64,000 nt of DNA from Meiothermus sp. (GCF_026004055.1 NZ_BPIJ01000001.1:930001-994000); one strand, 5' to 3'; shown: positions 1-9,654, counted from the stretch's first letter. Program-made: numbers and translations. The notes: generated from the sequence alone by a model not told the origin.

Positions 1-948
1 CTCGGGGTTGCGGGTTTTGGCGTTGATGGAGTAGTTGCCGTCGGCAAAGGTAGAGACCCAGGTGCGCTCGCCCCGGCGCAAGGGTGGGGCCGGCACAAAT
101 CCGAAGTTGAGGCGGGGGTTGTTGTCGCGGAAGTAGGCGATGTCGAAGCCACCGGTTACAAAGAAGGCGGCCCCGCCATTGGTAAAGAGGGTACGGCCCT
201 CGGGATAGCCGATGCCGGCGAAGTTGGGGGGCATGAACTCGCGCATGGCCGCCGTTTCTTCCAGGGCGCGAATGAAACCCTCGTCTACGAAGGTCTTTTG
301 CCCTGCCGTGACGGCCCGGAAGTAGTCGGAGCCGCCATAGAAGTTGGGGCCAATTACACCAAAGATCTGCTCGAGGCTGATGCCATCCTTGGGGCCGTTG
401 GCCAGGGGAATAATTCCTGCTGCCTTGATGCGGGCCAGCATGGCTTTGAAATCGGGCCAGTTATCGGGAATTTCGCGGATGCCCGCCCGCGCCAGCAGGT
501 CTTTGTTGTAGAAGAAGCCCAGGCTCTGAGTGGCAAAGGGCACCCCGTAGATACGGCGACGGGTGTCATCGCGGAAACCCCGCGCCGCATTGAGCAGCGT
601 GGCAGGGAAGCGGGCCAGGTTGGGCACCTGCTGGGCGGTAATGGGCAGCAGATACCCTGCATCGGCCAGTTGGGCCAGACCACCGTAGGCGCGGGTGTGA
701 ATGATATCGGGGCCTGTTCCGGCGGCCAGGGCCGAGGAAAGAATGGTGTTGTACTCGAGGTTGTTGTAGGGGGTGTAGACCACCCGAATACCAGTTCGGG
801 CTTCGAACTGCTTGGCGATGTCGTTATAGAACTCGCGGTCTTCGACCCGCCAGCTCCAGAAAGTGAGGGTGGTTTGCTGGGCAAGCGCTACGCCCAACGA
901 AAGTAGCACGCCCAGCAAGATAGCCCGCAAGACCGTCGTCCTGATCAT
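1..948 (-). CDS. ABC transporter solute-binding protein, sugar type (3' end outside window)
   Basis: Extracellular binding protein that would capture a carbohydrate and deliver it to an ABC importer. The visible 316 codons start MIRTTVLRAILLGVLLSLG, a signal peptide ending near ALAQQ. The mature part (TTLTFWSWRVEDREFYNDIAK, then AALAAGTGPDIIHTRAYGG) is typical of solute-binding family 1 proteins. The start is fixed by a GGAGG box 8 nt before the ATG. Permease genes would lie beyond position 1. A GH88/GH105-like gene lies upstream on the same strand, separated by transposon debris, so a sugar-use locus may have been interrupted. Family is clear from sequence; the ligand is unknown. Confidence 0.85.
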   Translation of the reverse strand, partial: MIRTTVLRAILLGVLLSLGVALAQQTTLTFWSWRVEDREFYNDIAKQFEARTGIRVVYTPYNNLEYNTILSSALAAGTGPDIIHTRAYGGLAQLADAGYLLPITAQQVPNLARFPATLLNAARGFRDDTRRRIYGVPFATQSLGFFYNKDLLARAGIREIPDNWPDFKAMLARIKAAGIIPLANGPKDGISLEQIFGVIGPNFYGGSDYFRAVTAGQKTFVDEGFIRALEETAAMREFMPPNFAGIGYPEGRTLFTNGGAAFFVTGGFDIAYFRDNNPRLNFGFVPAPPLRRGERTWVSTFADGNYSINAKTRNPE

Positions 949-1013
949 ACCTCTGCCTCCTTGTGGGAACCCTTTAGAGCCCCCGTGACCCGGAACCATT
1001 TTTGGTCGAGGCC

Positions 1014-1019
1014 AGTATA
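1014..1019 (-). promoter_or_regulatory. Putative -10 box of the solute-binding protein gene
   Basis: TATACT on the minus strand, about 65 nt upstream of the ATG at 948. A convincing -35 is not seen (TGGATA lies about 17 nt further up). The rest of 949-1147 shows no gene. Confidence 0.35.
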
Positions 1020-1147
1020 CGGCAAAGCCTTTTTGGTATCCAGGTGGTCTATGTTGAAACGATGCTTGTACTACTGAGTTCAGAGAATAGATTTGGAGCT
1101 GTTTTTCACAAAGAAGGCCGCAGTGCAATTAGTGGCTGACACATATA

Positions 1148-1338
1148 ATACCGGATTCAAAAAGATACTCTTCAAAACCAGAAACCCAGAGGCTATCTTT
1201 TTGCATCCTAGAGCACACCCCTCCCTGACGGTCGGCGAAAAAAAACGTCTCCCTTCCAAGGGGCGGTATCGCCCTCCGCTACGCGGATAACTTCGGTCGG
1301 GTTAGTTCGTCACCATTCGGTGACGAACTAACCGAATC
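1148..1338 (+). mobile_element. MITE family A, copy 1 (right end truncated)
   Basis: Starts ATACCGGATTCAAAAAGATA and is near-identical to copies at 16238, 25481 and (shorter) 4861 and 59668. Near the right end it has a perfect hairpin, GTTAGTTCGTCACC, loop ATTC, then the complementary arm (about 1304-1335). The expected terminal TGGTAT is missing: at 1338 the sequence runs straight into an IS630-type transposase fragment. No believable protein is encoded. Confidence 0.85.
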
Positions 1339-1860
1339 GTCCCAACCGCAGCTCATCGCTAAACCCAATCCGGCCCAGAGCCTCCCCCAGGGTCTGACCC
1401 CCTCGGTGGAGCTGCTCGGCTATCAGGGCTTTGAGCCCCCCTTTTTCCAGCGCGCTTGCGCTGCCGCATCGGCCTTGGCAGCACTCGGTCGCGGTACTTT
1501 GGGGTGAATCTTCCATCGAGCCATCAGCCCATAGAGGCCTTTATAGCTGTACTGCACCCCAAAGCGTTGTTGCACCCACTGCCGCGCTTCTTCGTAGGTG
1601 CGAAAGCTTCCTTGGGCACTCTCGGCTCGCAGTTCCAGTTGTTGGTCTTGATCCAACCAGGCTCGACTGACCTTGACCCCCCAGCCCGGTACGCGCTTCA
1701 ACACCTCCTGCAATCCCCCGGCCCGATACCAAGCCAGCCACCGGTTGAGGGTTTTACGTCCAATCCCCACTTCTTTGGCCGCATCCTGTGCAGCTTTGCC
1801 TCGACGTACCAGCCACATCGCCTGCAGCCGTTTACGTCGTTTGGTATAAGAACCACTCTC
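1339..1860 (-). pseudogene. IS630-type transposase remnant, truncated, two frames
   Basis: Reading leftward, frame 0 gives [20 protein letters not shown], then a helix-turn-helix ([20 protein letters not shown]), ending WKKGGSKP at a stop at 1423. The -1 frame continues it as [15 protein letters not shown] and FSDELRLG, the start of the DDE domain. The switch occurs at a GAAAAAGGGGGG run, so it could be a programmed -1 frameshift as known for some IS630 elements, or simple decay. The element stops at 1339, where the MITE A end supplies the last residues RFG and a stop. The catalytic DDE residues are absent, so it is dead. No clear start codon was found upstream of 1818. Confidence 0.8.
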
Positions 1861-1870
1861 GCTTTCCAGT

Positions 1871-3343
1871 TCAAACCATGCCCTGCAAAGCGGCTACTAA
1901 CTGGGCAAAGAGGCCCGTCCCCCAGGCGGCTCGGATGCGGTAGTGGGTCTGCAAGGCCACCTCGCTGGCGGGATTGTGCTGGCTTACCCCCCCCAGGCAG
2001 CCATCGGGCTCGAGAAAACCTTCAAGCCCCTGGGCACAGCGCAGCGCTGCCTGCAAAGCCCCTGTACCCAGCCAGCCGGCCTGCACGGCCAAAGCCAGCC
2101 CTGCTGCAATGCCGGCTGAACCCGAGGTTTCGACAGGTAGGTCGGGCCGGTCGGTAAACACGCTCCAGAGCCCATCGGGCCGCTGAGATTGAAGTAGCAG
2201 GTGCGCAATTCCGGCCAGCCTTGAAGCCAGCTCGGCCCGGCCTGGGTGGTCGGGAGGCAGTTGGAGGGCGGTTTGGGCGGTTCCCAACACCAGCCAGGCG
2301 ATTCCCCTGGCCCAGTTGACCATGTAGCGGCGGCCGTCGTGGTAGGCCCGTTGAATCACGCATTCCCCCCGGTACAAAAAATCCCAGCGCCTGGCACACG
2401 CCTGCCAGGCCACCTCCCACCAGGCAGGCTCGTGCAACACCGTGGCGCAAGCGGCCAGGGGAAACGCCAGGGTGAAGCAGCCTTCGGTGGTCAGGAAGTC
2501 ACGCCCTTGGCGGGCCGTTTCCAGCATTTGCCCGCCCAGGGCCCGCAGAAGCTGGGCCCGCTCGAGGGTAGGCTCTACCTGTTGCAAATAGGCCAGGGCC
2601 GCTACCGGCGCAAAGGACTCGAGCTTCTGGTTTAGCGGGTCAATGTAGCCGGGTTCTTCCACCACTTCACCACGACCCTTCCTCCCCTCGAGGGGAAACC
2701 CCTCCCCTACCCCCGCCAGCCTCCGCCGCAAGGCTTGCAGGTACGATGCCTCCCCGGTGGCCTGGTGGAGGTTGCAAAGGCCGGTGGTGGTGCAGCCAAT
2801 CATCCAGCCCAGGTAGTCGTTGGCGGCCCTCGAGAGCAAAAAGTCGCCCAGCATTCGCTGCATCGGGGAAACCGCCCCCCCTGGCACCGCCACCCATGCA
2901 CTGGTGGGGCCCAACCGCTGCCCTTTCCCCACCAGTAGCGCGGGCAGGGACCCCGGTTGCAGGGAGTCTACCAGCCCCACCGGGTTTTCCGCGGCCGAGA
3001 CGGCCAGTTCCAAAACCTCCGGCCAGGCGCCCGGGTTTTGCCCCAACGCTTCGGACATATCCAGCACAAAGCTGGCCCACTGGGCCGGAATTCGCACGTC
3101 CAGCTCCCCTATCAACCCGCCTTGGTAAAAAACCCGAACCCAGGCCGTTCGGCGGCAATCGCGGGCATTTACCAAACGCAGCAGGGGCCGCGATGACACA
3201 TTCACCTTGGGCCTGGAAAACCACAGACGAAGGGGCCGGTCTCCCAGTTGAATCGCCTGCAAACCAAAATTGGCTATCTCCAGCAGCGCCGCCTCGGCCT
3301 GGGCAGGGCTTTCCTGGGTTCTTAGCTCGAGAGGAATCCGCAT
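1871..3343 (-). CDS. Glycoside hydrolase GH88/GH105-like protein
   Basis: 490-residue protein whose C-terminal two thirds resemble the (alpha/alpha)6-barrel unsaturated glucuronyl/rhamnogalacturonyl hydrolases (GH88/GH105). Visible marks are [12 protein letters not shown] near residue 343 (family WARG-GW motif), [21 protein letters not shown] near 390-410 (family DG.W ... ETSG motif) and internal helical repeats. The N-terminal ~170 residues are a separate, unrecognised beta-rich region. There is no signal peptide, so it is probably cytoplasmic. The start lies 7 bp after the amidohydrolase stop, suggesting one operon. The stop lies next to the transposase remnant, so the C-terminus may have been trimmed. 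Substrate not predictable. Confidence 0.75.
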   Translation of the reverse strand: MRIPLELRTQESPAQAEAALLEIANFGLQAIQLGDRPLRLWFSRPKVNVSSRPLLRLVNARDCRRTAWVRVFYQGGLIGELDVRIPAQWASFVLDMSEALGQNPGAWPEVLELAVSAAENPVGLVDSLQPGSLPALLVGKGQRLGPTSAWVAVPGGAVSPMQRMLGDFLLSRAANDYLGWMIGCTTTGLCNLHQATGEASYLQALRRRLAGVGEGFPLEGRKGRGEVVEEPGYIDPLNQKLESFAPVAALAYLQQVEPTLERAQLLRALGGQMLETARQGRDFLTTEGCFTLAFPLAACATVLHEPAWWEVAWQACARRWDFLYRGECVIQRAYHDGRRYMVNWARGIAWLVLGTAQTALQLPPDHPGRAELASRLAGIAHLLLQSQRPDGLWSVFTDRPDLPVETSGSAGIAAGLALAVQAGWLGTGALQAALRCAQGLEGFLEPDGCLGGVSQHNPASEVALQTHYRIRAAWGTGLFAQLVAALQGMV

Positions 3344-3350
3344 GGGCTTT

Positions 3351-4781
3351 TCAGAACAACTCGAGCTCTCCCCCCAACACCCGCCCCACCGGGCGGCCCT
3401 GCTCCCACAGGGTCAGGTCGGCGGGCGCGCCAGGGCGAATCTGGCCGTGCTCGGGCCAACCTGCCGCCAGGGCGGCCCCCCGGGTGTGGGCCCAAAGCAC
3501 TTCGGCGGGGGTCAGGTTCTGGGCCGGGTTCAAGGGGTGGGCGGTAGCGGCCTCGAGGTTGAGCTCGAAGAGGGGCCGCATCACCGGCGCATCCGAGCCG
3601 AAGGCCAGCGGCAGACCGGTGTTCCACAGGTCGCGCAGGCGGAAGGCCTCCTGCTCAAAGCCTTTCAGGTGATAGCGCACCAGCTCGGCGTCACCCAACA
3701 GGTGCATGGGCTGCAGGGAAAGGGCCAGGTTCAGCCCTGCAAAAAGTGGTAGCTCGGCATCGCGCACGTGCTGGACGTGCTCGAGGCGAAAAATCCGGCG
3801 GGCCAGAGGCGCCAGGCGGTGAAACACCCCCAGCACCCCCTGCACCGCCCGCGTGCCGATGGCATGCACCACCAGGCCAAAACCCGCCTGCAAAGCGGCC
3901 TGACCTTCACTTTCGATGAGTTCCAGAGGGTCAAGTACAAGGCCATGCGAGCCGTCGGGATAGGGCTCGATCATCCAGGCAGTACGGCTGCCCAGGGCCC
4001 CATCGGCAAAGAACTTGACCGCCGCCACCTCCAGCCGGTCGCTCCGCCAGCCGGGCCGGGTTTCGCGCCAGTGGTCGCGGTCCAAAGCCCACCACAGCCG
4101 CACCGGAAGCCGCACCGAGGCCGCCAGTTGCTCGGCCAGGCGGTAGTGGCACCAGCCCATGTGATGCACAGCAGTGTAGCCCCGGCGGGCCAGGTCTTGC
4201 AGACCGCGCTCGAGTTCGGCCAGACCAGGCTGGGGCAGCACCCGGTTGACCAGTTCCTGCGCGTTCTCGAGCAGATAGCCGGTGGGTTCCCCCTGCGCAT
4301 CCCGCACCAAGGCCCCTCCGGGCGGGTCGGGTGTATGGAGGCCTATGGCCGCAAGTTCCAGGGCCTTGCCATTGGCCCAGGACGAGTGCCGGTCGCGGCT
4401 TTGCAAAAACACCGGATGATGGGGGGCGGCGGCGTCCAGCAGTGCTCGGGTGGGATAGGCCCGGAACAAATAGCCCCCACCCCGAATCCAGGCGCCGGGG
4501 GGCAGGGAGCGGGCTTTCTCGGCCACCCTTTGCGCCACGGCCTGGGGGTCGGTCAGGCCGTCTAGATCCAGGCTCTCCAGTTGCAAGCCCCACATCTGCG
4601 GATGGGCATGGGCTTCGTGCAGGCCAGGGGTTATCTGCTCAAAAGACAGTTTCTTGACGCCGGGGTAACGCGCACGCAGGTCTTGCAGGTGCCCTACATC
4701 GGCAATGCGGTCTCCCTCCAGGTACACCGCCTCGGCCTGCCCCATCTCGGTCATGGTTTCGATGCGCCCCTGTAGCAGCAT
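3351..4781 (-). CDS. YtcJ-like metal-dependent amidohydrolase (Amidohydro_3)
   Basis: 476-residue TIM-barrel amidohydrolase. The metal motif lies in GLHEAHAHPQ (H58 and H60), and FGSDAPVM near residue 390 carries the conserved barrel Asp. The N-terminal GRIETMTEMGQAEAVYLEGDRIADVG and C-terminal APADLTLWEQGRPVGRV strands form the small beta-sandwich usual in this family. Members hydrolyse amide or amine bonds in varied, often unknown substrates. It is the first gene of a two-gene unit with the GH88/GH105-like gene (7-bp gap). Family assignment is firm; substrate unknown. Confidence 0.85.
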   Translation of the reverse strand: MLLQGRIETMTEMGQAEAVYLEGDRIADVGHLQDLRARYPGVKKLSFEQITPGLHEAHAHPQMWGLQLESLDLDGLTDPQAVAQRVAEKARSLPPGAWIRGGGYLFRAYPTRALLDAAAPHHPVFLQSRDRHSSWANGKALELAAIGLHTPDPPGGALVRDAQGEPTGYLLENAQELVNRVLPQPGLAELERGLQDLARRGYTAVHHMGWCHYRLAEQLAASVRLPVRLWWALDRDHWRETRPGWRSDRLEVAAVKFFADGALGSRTAWMIEPYPDGSHGLVLDPLELIESEGQAALQAGFGLVVHAIGTRAVQGVLGVFHRLAPLARRIFRLEHVQHVRDAELPLFAGLNLALSLQPMHLLGDAELVRYHLKGFEQEAFRLRDLWNTGLPLAFGSDAPVMRPLFELNLEAATAHPLNPAQNLTPAEVLWAHTRGAALAAGWPEHGQIRPGAPADLTLWEQGRPVGRVLGGELELF

Positions 4782-4860
4782 GGGGGCATCGTATCCTGCC
4801 TATCCCTGGCGCTCAAGCTGTGGGTATTCATGCTGGCTTGGGCCCCGACCGTTTTGACTT

Positions 4861-4986
4861 ATACCCGATTCAAAAAGATACTCTTCAAAACCAAAAACCC
4901 AGAGGCTATCTTTTTGAATCCTAGAGCACACCCTTCGGTCGGGTTAGTTCGTCACCGAATGGTGACGAACTAACCGAATCTGGTAT
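4861..4986 (+). mobile_element. MITE family A, copy 2 (internally deleted)
   Basis: 126-bp version with the A left end (ATACCCGATTC) and right end (GAATCTGGTAT). It keeps the terminal GTTCGTCACC hairpin but lacks about 70 bp of the middle. TA dinucleotides at both ends fit a TA target duplication. It lies between the divergent amidohydrolase and VanW genes; 4787-4860 and 4987-5070 show nothing else. Confidence 0.85.
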
Positions 4987-5082
4987 TACGACCTGTGGCC
5001 TGCGACATGAGATCTTTCCGAACCCGATTGGGGGATTGCCTTCATATCCAGCCCACATCTACACGCTATACTCAAAATCCGA

Positions 5083-6813
5083 ATGAGACGGGGCTTGCTG
5101 ATTGGTTTGGGAATTTTCACCGGATTGGTACTGGGCTGGGCGGTATTCGAGCGCTATCATCACCAACGGGTGTTTGCGGGCGTGGAGGCTGCTGGGGTCG
5201 CGGTAGGCGGCCTGACCGTAGACGAGGCTGCCGCCAAAATTGCAGCGGAAACGCAAAACATCACCCCACCCCGGCTCACCCTCAAGGCAGGCGATAAGAC
5301 CCTCGAGGTCTCTGCCGCCGAGCTCGGCTGGAAACCCGATGCCCGCGCAACCGCCGAGCGGGCCTTTGCCGTGGGCCGTACCCGCTTTGCCGAGCGAATA
5401 GCGGCTTTGTTGGGGCAGGTCAAGGTACCCCTCGTGCCCAGCGTGGACGCTGTCGCCCTGGAAAAACGATTACAAGCCATTGCCCGCTCGCTCGAGTATC
5501 CCCCCCAAAACGCCCGGGTGGTGTTCAAGAATGGCCGGTACGAGGTCATCCCCGAAAAAGCCGGCGTAAGGCTGGACATCCAAAGCGCAATCGAGACCTA
5601 TGTGCAACACCCCGAGCAGACCGTGCTCGAGTTTTTTCCCCAAACCCTCACCCCCCGCCTCACCGCCCCCATGCTGGAGCCGGTAGCCCGCAAGGCGAGC
5701 GAACTCCTGCGGCCCCTCACCCTGGTCTATAGCGAACCCAGGCTGGCCGGGGGTGGGCGGGAGCACAAGCGCACCCTGAGCGCAAACGAAGTGGCCTCGC
5801 TGCTCGAGGTGGGAGAAGAAGTGCGGGTTAACCCCCCAATCCTGAACAAAATCCTGGCCCAGATGGCCCGCCACGACCGGCTGCCGGTGGACGCTCGCTA
5901 CGTCATGGGCCCCGAGGGACAGCTCCTGGTGCGCCCCGAAACAGCAGGCTGGAAGCTGCACCAGCCCGAAACCCGCAAGCAACTGGAGCTCGCACTGCTA
6001 CGGCCCGATGTGAGCGAGGTGGCCCTGACGGTGGTACCCAAAACCGCCCAGGTACGGGCTGCCGACCTCCCCCAGGCCGAAGACCTGCAGTTGCTGGCCG
6101 AGGCCACCACCACCTACGCAGGCTCGAGCAACGAGCGCATCGCCAATGTCCACGCCGCTGCCCGCAACCTCGACGGCTACATCGTACCTGCGGGGGGGGT
6201 CTTCGACTTCAACCACGCCATCGGCAACATCAGCCCGGAGAACGGCTTCATGGAGGCCCTGGTCATCTCCGGGGGGCGCACCATCAAGGGCGTGGGAGGT
6301 GGGGTCTGTCAGGTCTCGACCACCGCCTTCCGGGCTTTGTATCAGGCCGGGCTGCCCATCCTCGAGCGCAACCAGCACGCCTACCGGGTGCGCTGGTACG
6401 ACCCCATCGTGGGTTACGACGCGGCGGTGTATCAGCCCTACCTCAACCTACGGGCCACCAACGACACCCCAGGCCCTCTGGTCGTTCGCACCGCCTTCAC
6501 CCGTTCCACCCTCACGGTGCGGCTCTACGGCATTCCCGACGGACGGCAGGTTTCGGTTTCCAAGCCTGTCATCCTCTCCCGCACCCCGCACCCTCCGCCA
6601 CAGTACATCGTGGACAACAGCCTGCGCCCCGGCCAGGTCAAGCAGGTGGACTGGGCCGTGGACGGCTACCGTACCCGCATCACCCGCACCATCACCCGCC
6701 CCGATGGCCAGGTGGTGGTGGACGTGCTCAACTCCAACTTCCGCCCCTGGCGGGCAGTCTATCAGGTGGGGCCCCAGACCCCGGTGCCCGCCGATGAGGT
6801 GGCCTCGAGGTAA
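5083..6813 (+). CDS. VanW-family envelope protein with peptidoglycan-binding-like domains
   Basis: 576 residues. A membrane anchor at residues 3-25 (GLLIGLGIFTGLVLGWAVF) is followed by a long extracytoplasmic region with repeated AGDKTLEVSAAELGW and SANEVASLLEVGEEV segments typical of YoaR/PG_binding_4 domains. A VanW domain occupies about 345-485 (FDFNHAIGNISPENGF, GVGGGVCQVSTTAFRALY, ERNQHAYRVRWY). Family members act at the cell wall, but the reaction is not established. There is no Shine-Dalgarno; TATACT ends 9 nt before the ATG, so the mRNA is probably near-leaderless. It is convergent with the GGDEF gene (4-bp gap). Confidence 0.85.
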   Translation: MRRGLLIGLGIFTGLVLGWAVFERYHHQRVFAGVEAAGVAVGGLTVDEAAAKIAAETQNITPPRLTLKAGDKTLEVSAAELGWKPDARATAERAFAVGRTRFAERIAALLGQVKVPLVPSVDAVALEKRLQAIARSLEYPPQNARVVFKNGRYEVIPEKAGVRLDIQSAIETYVQHPEQTVLEFFPQTLTPRLTAPMLEPVARKASELLRPLTLVYSEPRLAGGGREHKRTLSANEVASLLEVGEEVRVNPPILNKILAQMARHDRLPVDARYVMGPEGQLLVRPETAGWKLHQPETRKQLELALLRPDVSEVALTVVPKTAQVRAADLPQAEDLQLLAEATTTYAGSSNERIANVHAAARNLDGYIVPAGGVFDFNHAIGNISPENGFMEALVISGGRTIKGVGGGVCQVSTTAFRALYQAGLPILERNQHAYRVRWYDPIVGYDAAVYQPYLNLRATNDTPGPLVVRTAFTRSTLTVRLYGIPDGRQVSVSKPVILSRTPHPPPQYIVDNSLRPGQVKQVDWAVDGYRTRITRTITRPDGQVVVDVLNSNFRPWRAVYQVGPQTPVPADEVASR

Positions 6814-6817
6814 CCCC

Positions 6818-7867
6818 CTACGCCGTACTGAGTTCCACCCGGTTGCGACCTAGGTGCTTGGCCTGGTACAACGCCTTGTCGGCCCGCTCCACCAGGCTGT
6901 GGATGCTGTCGCCCAGATGCCCCTCGGCCACCCCAAAGCTGGCCGAGACAGCCCCCACCTGCTCGAAGGGCCAGAAAGCGATGTCCTCACGCAGGCGTTC
7001 CACCGCCGCCAGCACGTCGTGCTGGTTTTCACCGCGCATAAGAATCATGAACTCCTCGCCGCCCCAACGCCCCAACAGATCGCCCTTGCGCAAGGAAGAG
7101 CGCAGGCGCCGGCCCACTTCCCTGAGCACCGCATCACCTACGGCGTGTCCGTAGCGGTCGTTAATCTGCTTAAAGTGATCGAGGTCGAGCAGCACCACAT
7201 AGAGCCCATGCGCCCGGTGCGCTTCTTCCTCCAAGCGCTCGCTCAGAGCCAGGCGGTTGGGCAGCCCGGTGAGGGGGTCGGTGCGAGCCAGAGTGTGCAT
7301 CTGCAACACCTGACGGTGGGCATCGGCCAGTTGATCCTTGACGATGGCCAGCGCGTACAGCAAACCGGCCATGGCCACCAAGCGCATCTCGTCTCGCGCA
7401 AAAGCCAAAAACTCACTGCGGTTTTGCCCCAGGGCCACCTCACCTCCCAGGCGTAGCAGCCCCAGGCTCAGGGTAATTGCCACCAGGGCCAGGCTGTAGG
7501 CCAGCCCCTTCCGGGCCTCGAGCACTATATAGAACAGAACCATCACCAACGCCATGACCCAGTAGGTACTCTCGATCTCGACCCAATTCTGTTGTAGGTT
7601 GCCCCAAAACAGGTAGTAGGCAAACTTGATGCTAAAAAACCCCGAGGTAACTGCGATGGTCTCGAGTTCGATCCGATTCAGGTTGTCCCGCCGGTAGAGC
7701 CGCCAGGCCCAGATCGCGCACATGAGGGTAAACAGCGGATAAAGCCACCGAATGAAACCCTCCTCTGGGCGCAACAGCCAGATAAGCCCCAAAACCGGTA
7801 TGGCCAGCACGACCCCCCAAAAGTAGGCGGTTCGTTTGGTACGTTCGTTGAATGGCAACCCCTGCAC
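6818..7867 (-). CDS. Membrane-bound diguanylate cyclase (GGDEF)
   Basis: 349 residues from a GTG start. Six or so membrane helices lie within residues 15-175, followed by a GGDEF domain at about 190-345. The signature is GGEEF at 269-273, an active form. RKGD at 260-263 is an RxxD inhibitory I-site at the usual 5-residue spacing, so product feedback by c-di-GMP is expected. The protein should make c-di-GMP from two GTP in response to a membrane-sensed signal that cannot be named. It is convergent with the VanW gene and sits downstream of plsY on the same strand. Confidence 0.92.
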   Translation of the reverse strand: MQGLPFNERTKRTAYFWGVVLAIPVLGLIWLLRPEEGFIRWLYPLFTLMCAIWAWRLYRRDNLNRIELETIAVTSGFFSIKFAYYLFWGNLQQNWVEIESTYWVMALVMVLFYIVLEARKGLAYSLALVAITLSLGLLRLGGEVALGQNRSEFLAFARDEMRLVAMAGLLYALAIVKDQLADAHRQVLQMHTLARTDPLTGLPNRLALSERLEEEAHRAHGLYVVLLDLDHFKQINDRYGHAVGDAVLREVGRRLRSSLRKGDLLGRWGGEEFMILMRGENQHDVLAAVERLREDIAFWPFEQVGAVSASFGVAEGHLGDSIHSLVERADKALYQAKHLGRNRVELSTA

Positions 7868-7930
7868 CCTACCAGTCTAAAGGCCAGGAGGATCAAAACT
7901 CGGTACGTTTTTTGCACCGCAGCTCAGCCA

Positions 7931-8560
7931 TCACGTAACAGGGGTCTCCTGGGCGGCCTCCGAGCCGGGCAATTTCTCCCCCAGGCGGCGCTCGTTGCCG
8001 GCCTGAAGGCGCTTGATGTTTTCACGGTGCGTCCAGAAAATCAGGCCCGCCAGCACCAGTACGGTCAGGATTTCCCACCAAGGCCGCCCCAAGGCAACAG
8101 CAACCACCACGGCGGTCAGCCCCCCAATCATGCTACCGGCCGATACAAACCGGGTGAGCCACATGGTGAGCACCCCCACCGGAAAAGTAAGCAGGGCTAC
8201 CAGCGGATCCAAAAAAAGCAGGGTACCAAAGCTGGTCGCCACCCCTTTTCCCCCGGTAAAGCGCAGAAAAACCGAGTAGTTGTGGCCCAGCACCGCCGCC
8301 AGCGCCACCCCTCCCAGCAACAAACCTTCGATGCCAAACAAGCGGGCCAGCAAAACCGCAATACCCCCCTTGAACACATCGAACGCTGCTACCAAAGCCG
8401 CCGGGCCCGCCCCCAGGGTACGCAGGATGTTGGTAGCCCCGGTATTTCCCGAGCCCACTTTCTGGATATCCACGCCATGGTAGCGAGCGACCCAAGCCCC
8501 CGCGGGAATCGCGCCAAACAAGTAAGCCAGTAGCAAAATGAGCCAGTTTGTCCACTCCAC
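7931..8560 (-). CDS. plsY: Acyl-phosphate:glycerol-3-phosphate acyltransferase PlsY
   Basis: 209-residue integral membrane enzyme that transfers an acyl group from acyl phosphate to glycerol-3-phosphate, the first step of phospholipid synthesis. Family motifs are visible: GAIPAGAW at the N-terminus, [15 protein letters not shown] near 37-51, [18 protein letters not shown] near 107-125, and [15 protein letters not shown] at the C-terminus. The length is normal. The start is a GTG 8 nt after TATAAA (8569-8574, minus strand), suggesting a leaderless message. The CRISPR array begins 100 bp upstream. Confidence 0.95.
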   Translation of the reverse strand: MEWTNWLILLLAYLFGAIPAGAWVARYHGVDIQKVGSGNTGATNILRTLGAGPAALVAAFDVFKGGIAVLLARLFGIEGLLLGGVALAAVLGHNYSVFLRFTGGKGVATSFGTLLFLDPLVALLTFPVGVLTMWLTRFVSAGSMIGGLTAVVVAVALGRPWWEILTVLVLAGLIFWTHRENIKRLQAGNERRLGEKLPGSEAAQETPVT

Positions 8561-8662
8561 ACAGACATTTTATACGGACAGGGGGTAGTTCTCCGAGGGC
8601 CTACGGGGTTTGCAGCAAAAGCAGCTCGAGGCCAACACCGCCAATAACCCAATTGCCCCCCT

Positions 8663-9654
8663 GTTGCAATCCCCTTGCGGGGCTATTTTTTTGCGACCGT
8701 CAGCGATTAAGATATACGGTAGCGGAAAATACGTTGTTGCAATCCCCTTGCGGGGCTATTTTTTTGCGACACCTGGGCGGTGGTGGTGAAGCGCACCGTC
8801 TCAGGGGTTGCAATCCCCTTGCGGGGCTATTTTTTTGCGACTGGTCAATCAGGGTCGTCGAGTCGCTGCAGGTTCCTGTTGCAATCCCCTTGCGGGGCTA
8901 TTTTTTTGCGACTGGAGCGGGTGGTGAAGGCCCCGGGTGGGGCCATCCTCGTTGCAATCCCCTTGCGGGGCTATTTTTTTGCGACGCAAATCCTCCTAAA
9001 CGAAGTAACGTCAAAGGAGTGCTACGACGTTGCAATCCCCTTGCGGGGCTATTTTTTTGCGACTTGAAGAAGACCTTTATATTCATGTATTTATAAGTTG
9101 CAATCCCCTTGCGGGGCTATTTTTTTGCGACTCCTGATTCTGCAATATCTTTTAGAATCTCTAATAAAACGTTGCAATCCCCTTGCGGGGCTATTTTTTT
9201 GCGACTTGCCAGAGGTAGGACTTTACAGCCGGCCCGAGGCTAACTAGTTGCAATCCCCTTGCGGGGCTATTTTTTTGCGACTTCTATTACCTATATTTAT
9301 AAGAATGTAGCAGACCTATACGTTGCAATCCCCTTGCGGGGCTATTTTTTTGCGACGTGCTGGACACGAAGCCGCCACAGTCCACGCCTAGCAAGTTGCA
9401 ATCCCCTTGCGGGGCTATTTTTTTGCGACATTAACTCTGTAAAAGAATTTATCTTGAATAAGGTAGAAGAAGTTGCAATCCCCTTGCGGGGCTATTTTTT
9501 TGCGACTTAGAGACGACACAGTATGTAAGAAACTAAAAAAGAAAGTTGCAATCCCCTTGCGGGGCTATTTTTTTGCGACTCGATGTGCCAAACCGCTCTG
9601 GCCTAGGATCACTACCAGCGTTGCAATCCCCTTGCGGGGCTATTTTTTTGCGAC
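8663..9654 (-). CRISPR. Orphan CRISPR array, 14 identical 35-bp repeats, 13 spacers
   Basis: Repeats start at 8663, 8736, 8807, 8878, 8951, 9029, 9097, 9171, 9247, 9322, 9395, 9472, 9545 and 9620. On the + strand each begins GTTGCAATCCCCTTGCGGGG and ends CTATTTTTTTGCGAC; the inner CCCCTTGCGGGG forms a hairpin. Spacers are 33-43 bp. Read on the minus strand the repeat ends ATTGCAAC, matching the 8-nt crRNA tag type (ATTGCRAC) I recall from Thermus, so transcription is probably leftward with the leader at 9655 and beyond. A promoter in the leader agrees. No cas gene lies in the window, so processing must rely on cas genes elsewhere; the repeat resembles Thermus type III-associated repeats. Confidence 0.98.

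Noticed and set aside
354-906. Frames on both strands across the solute-binding protein gene (202 and 176 aa)
   Set aside because: Shadow frames of the partial minus-strand gene, with biased, non-family composition.
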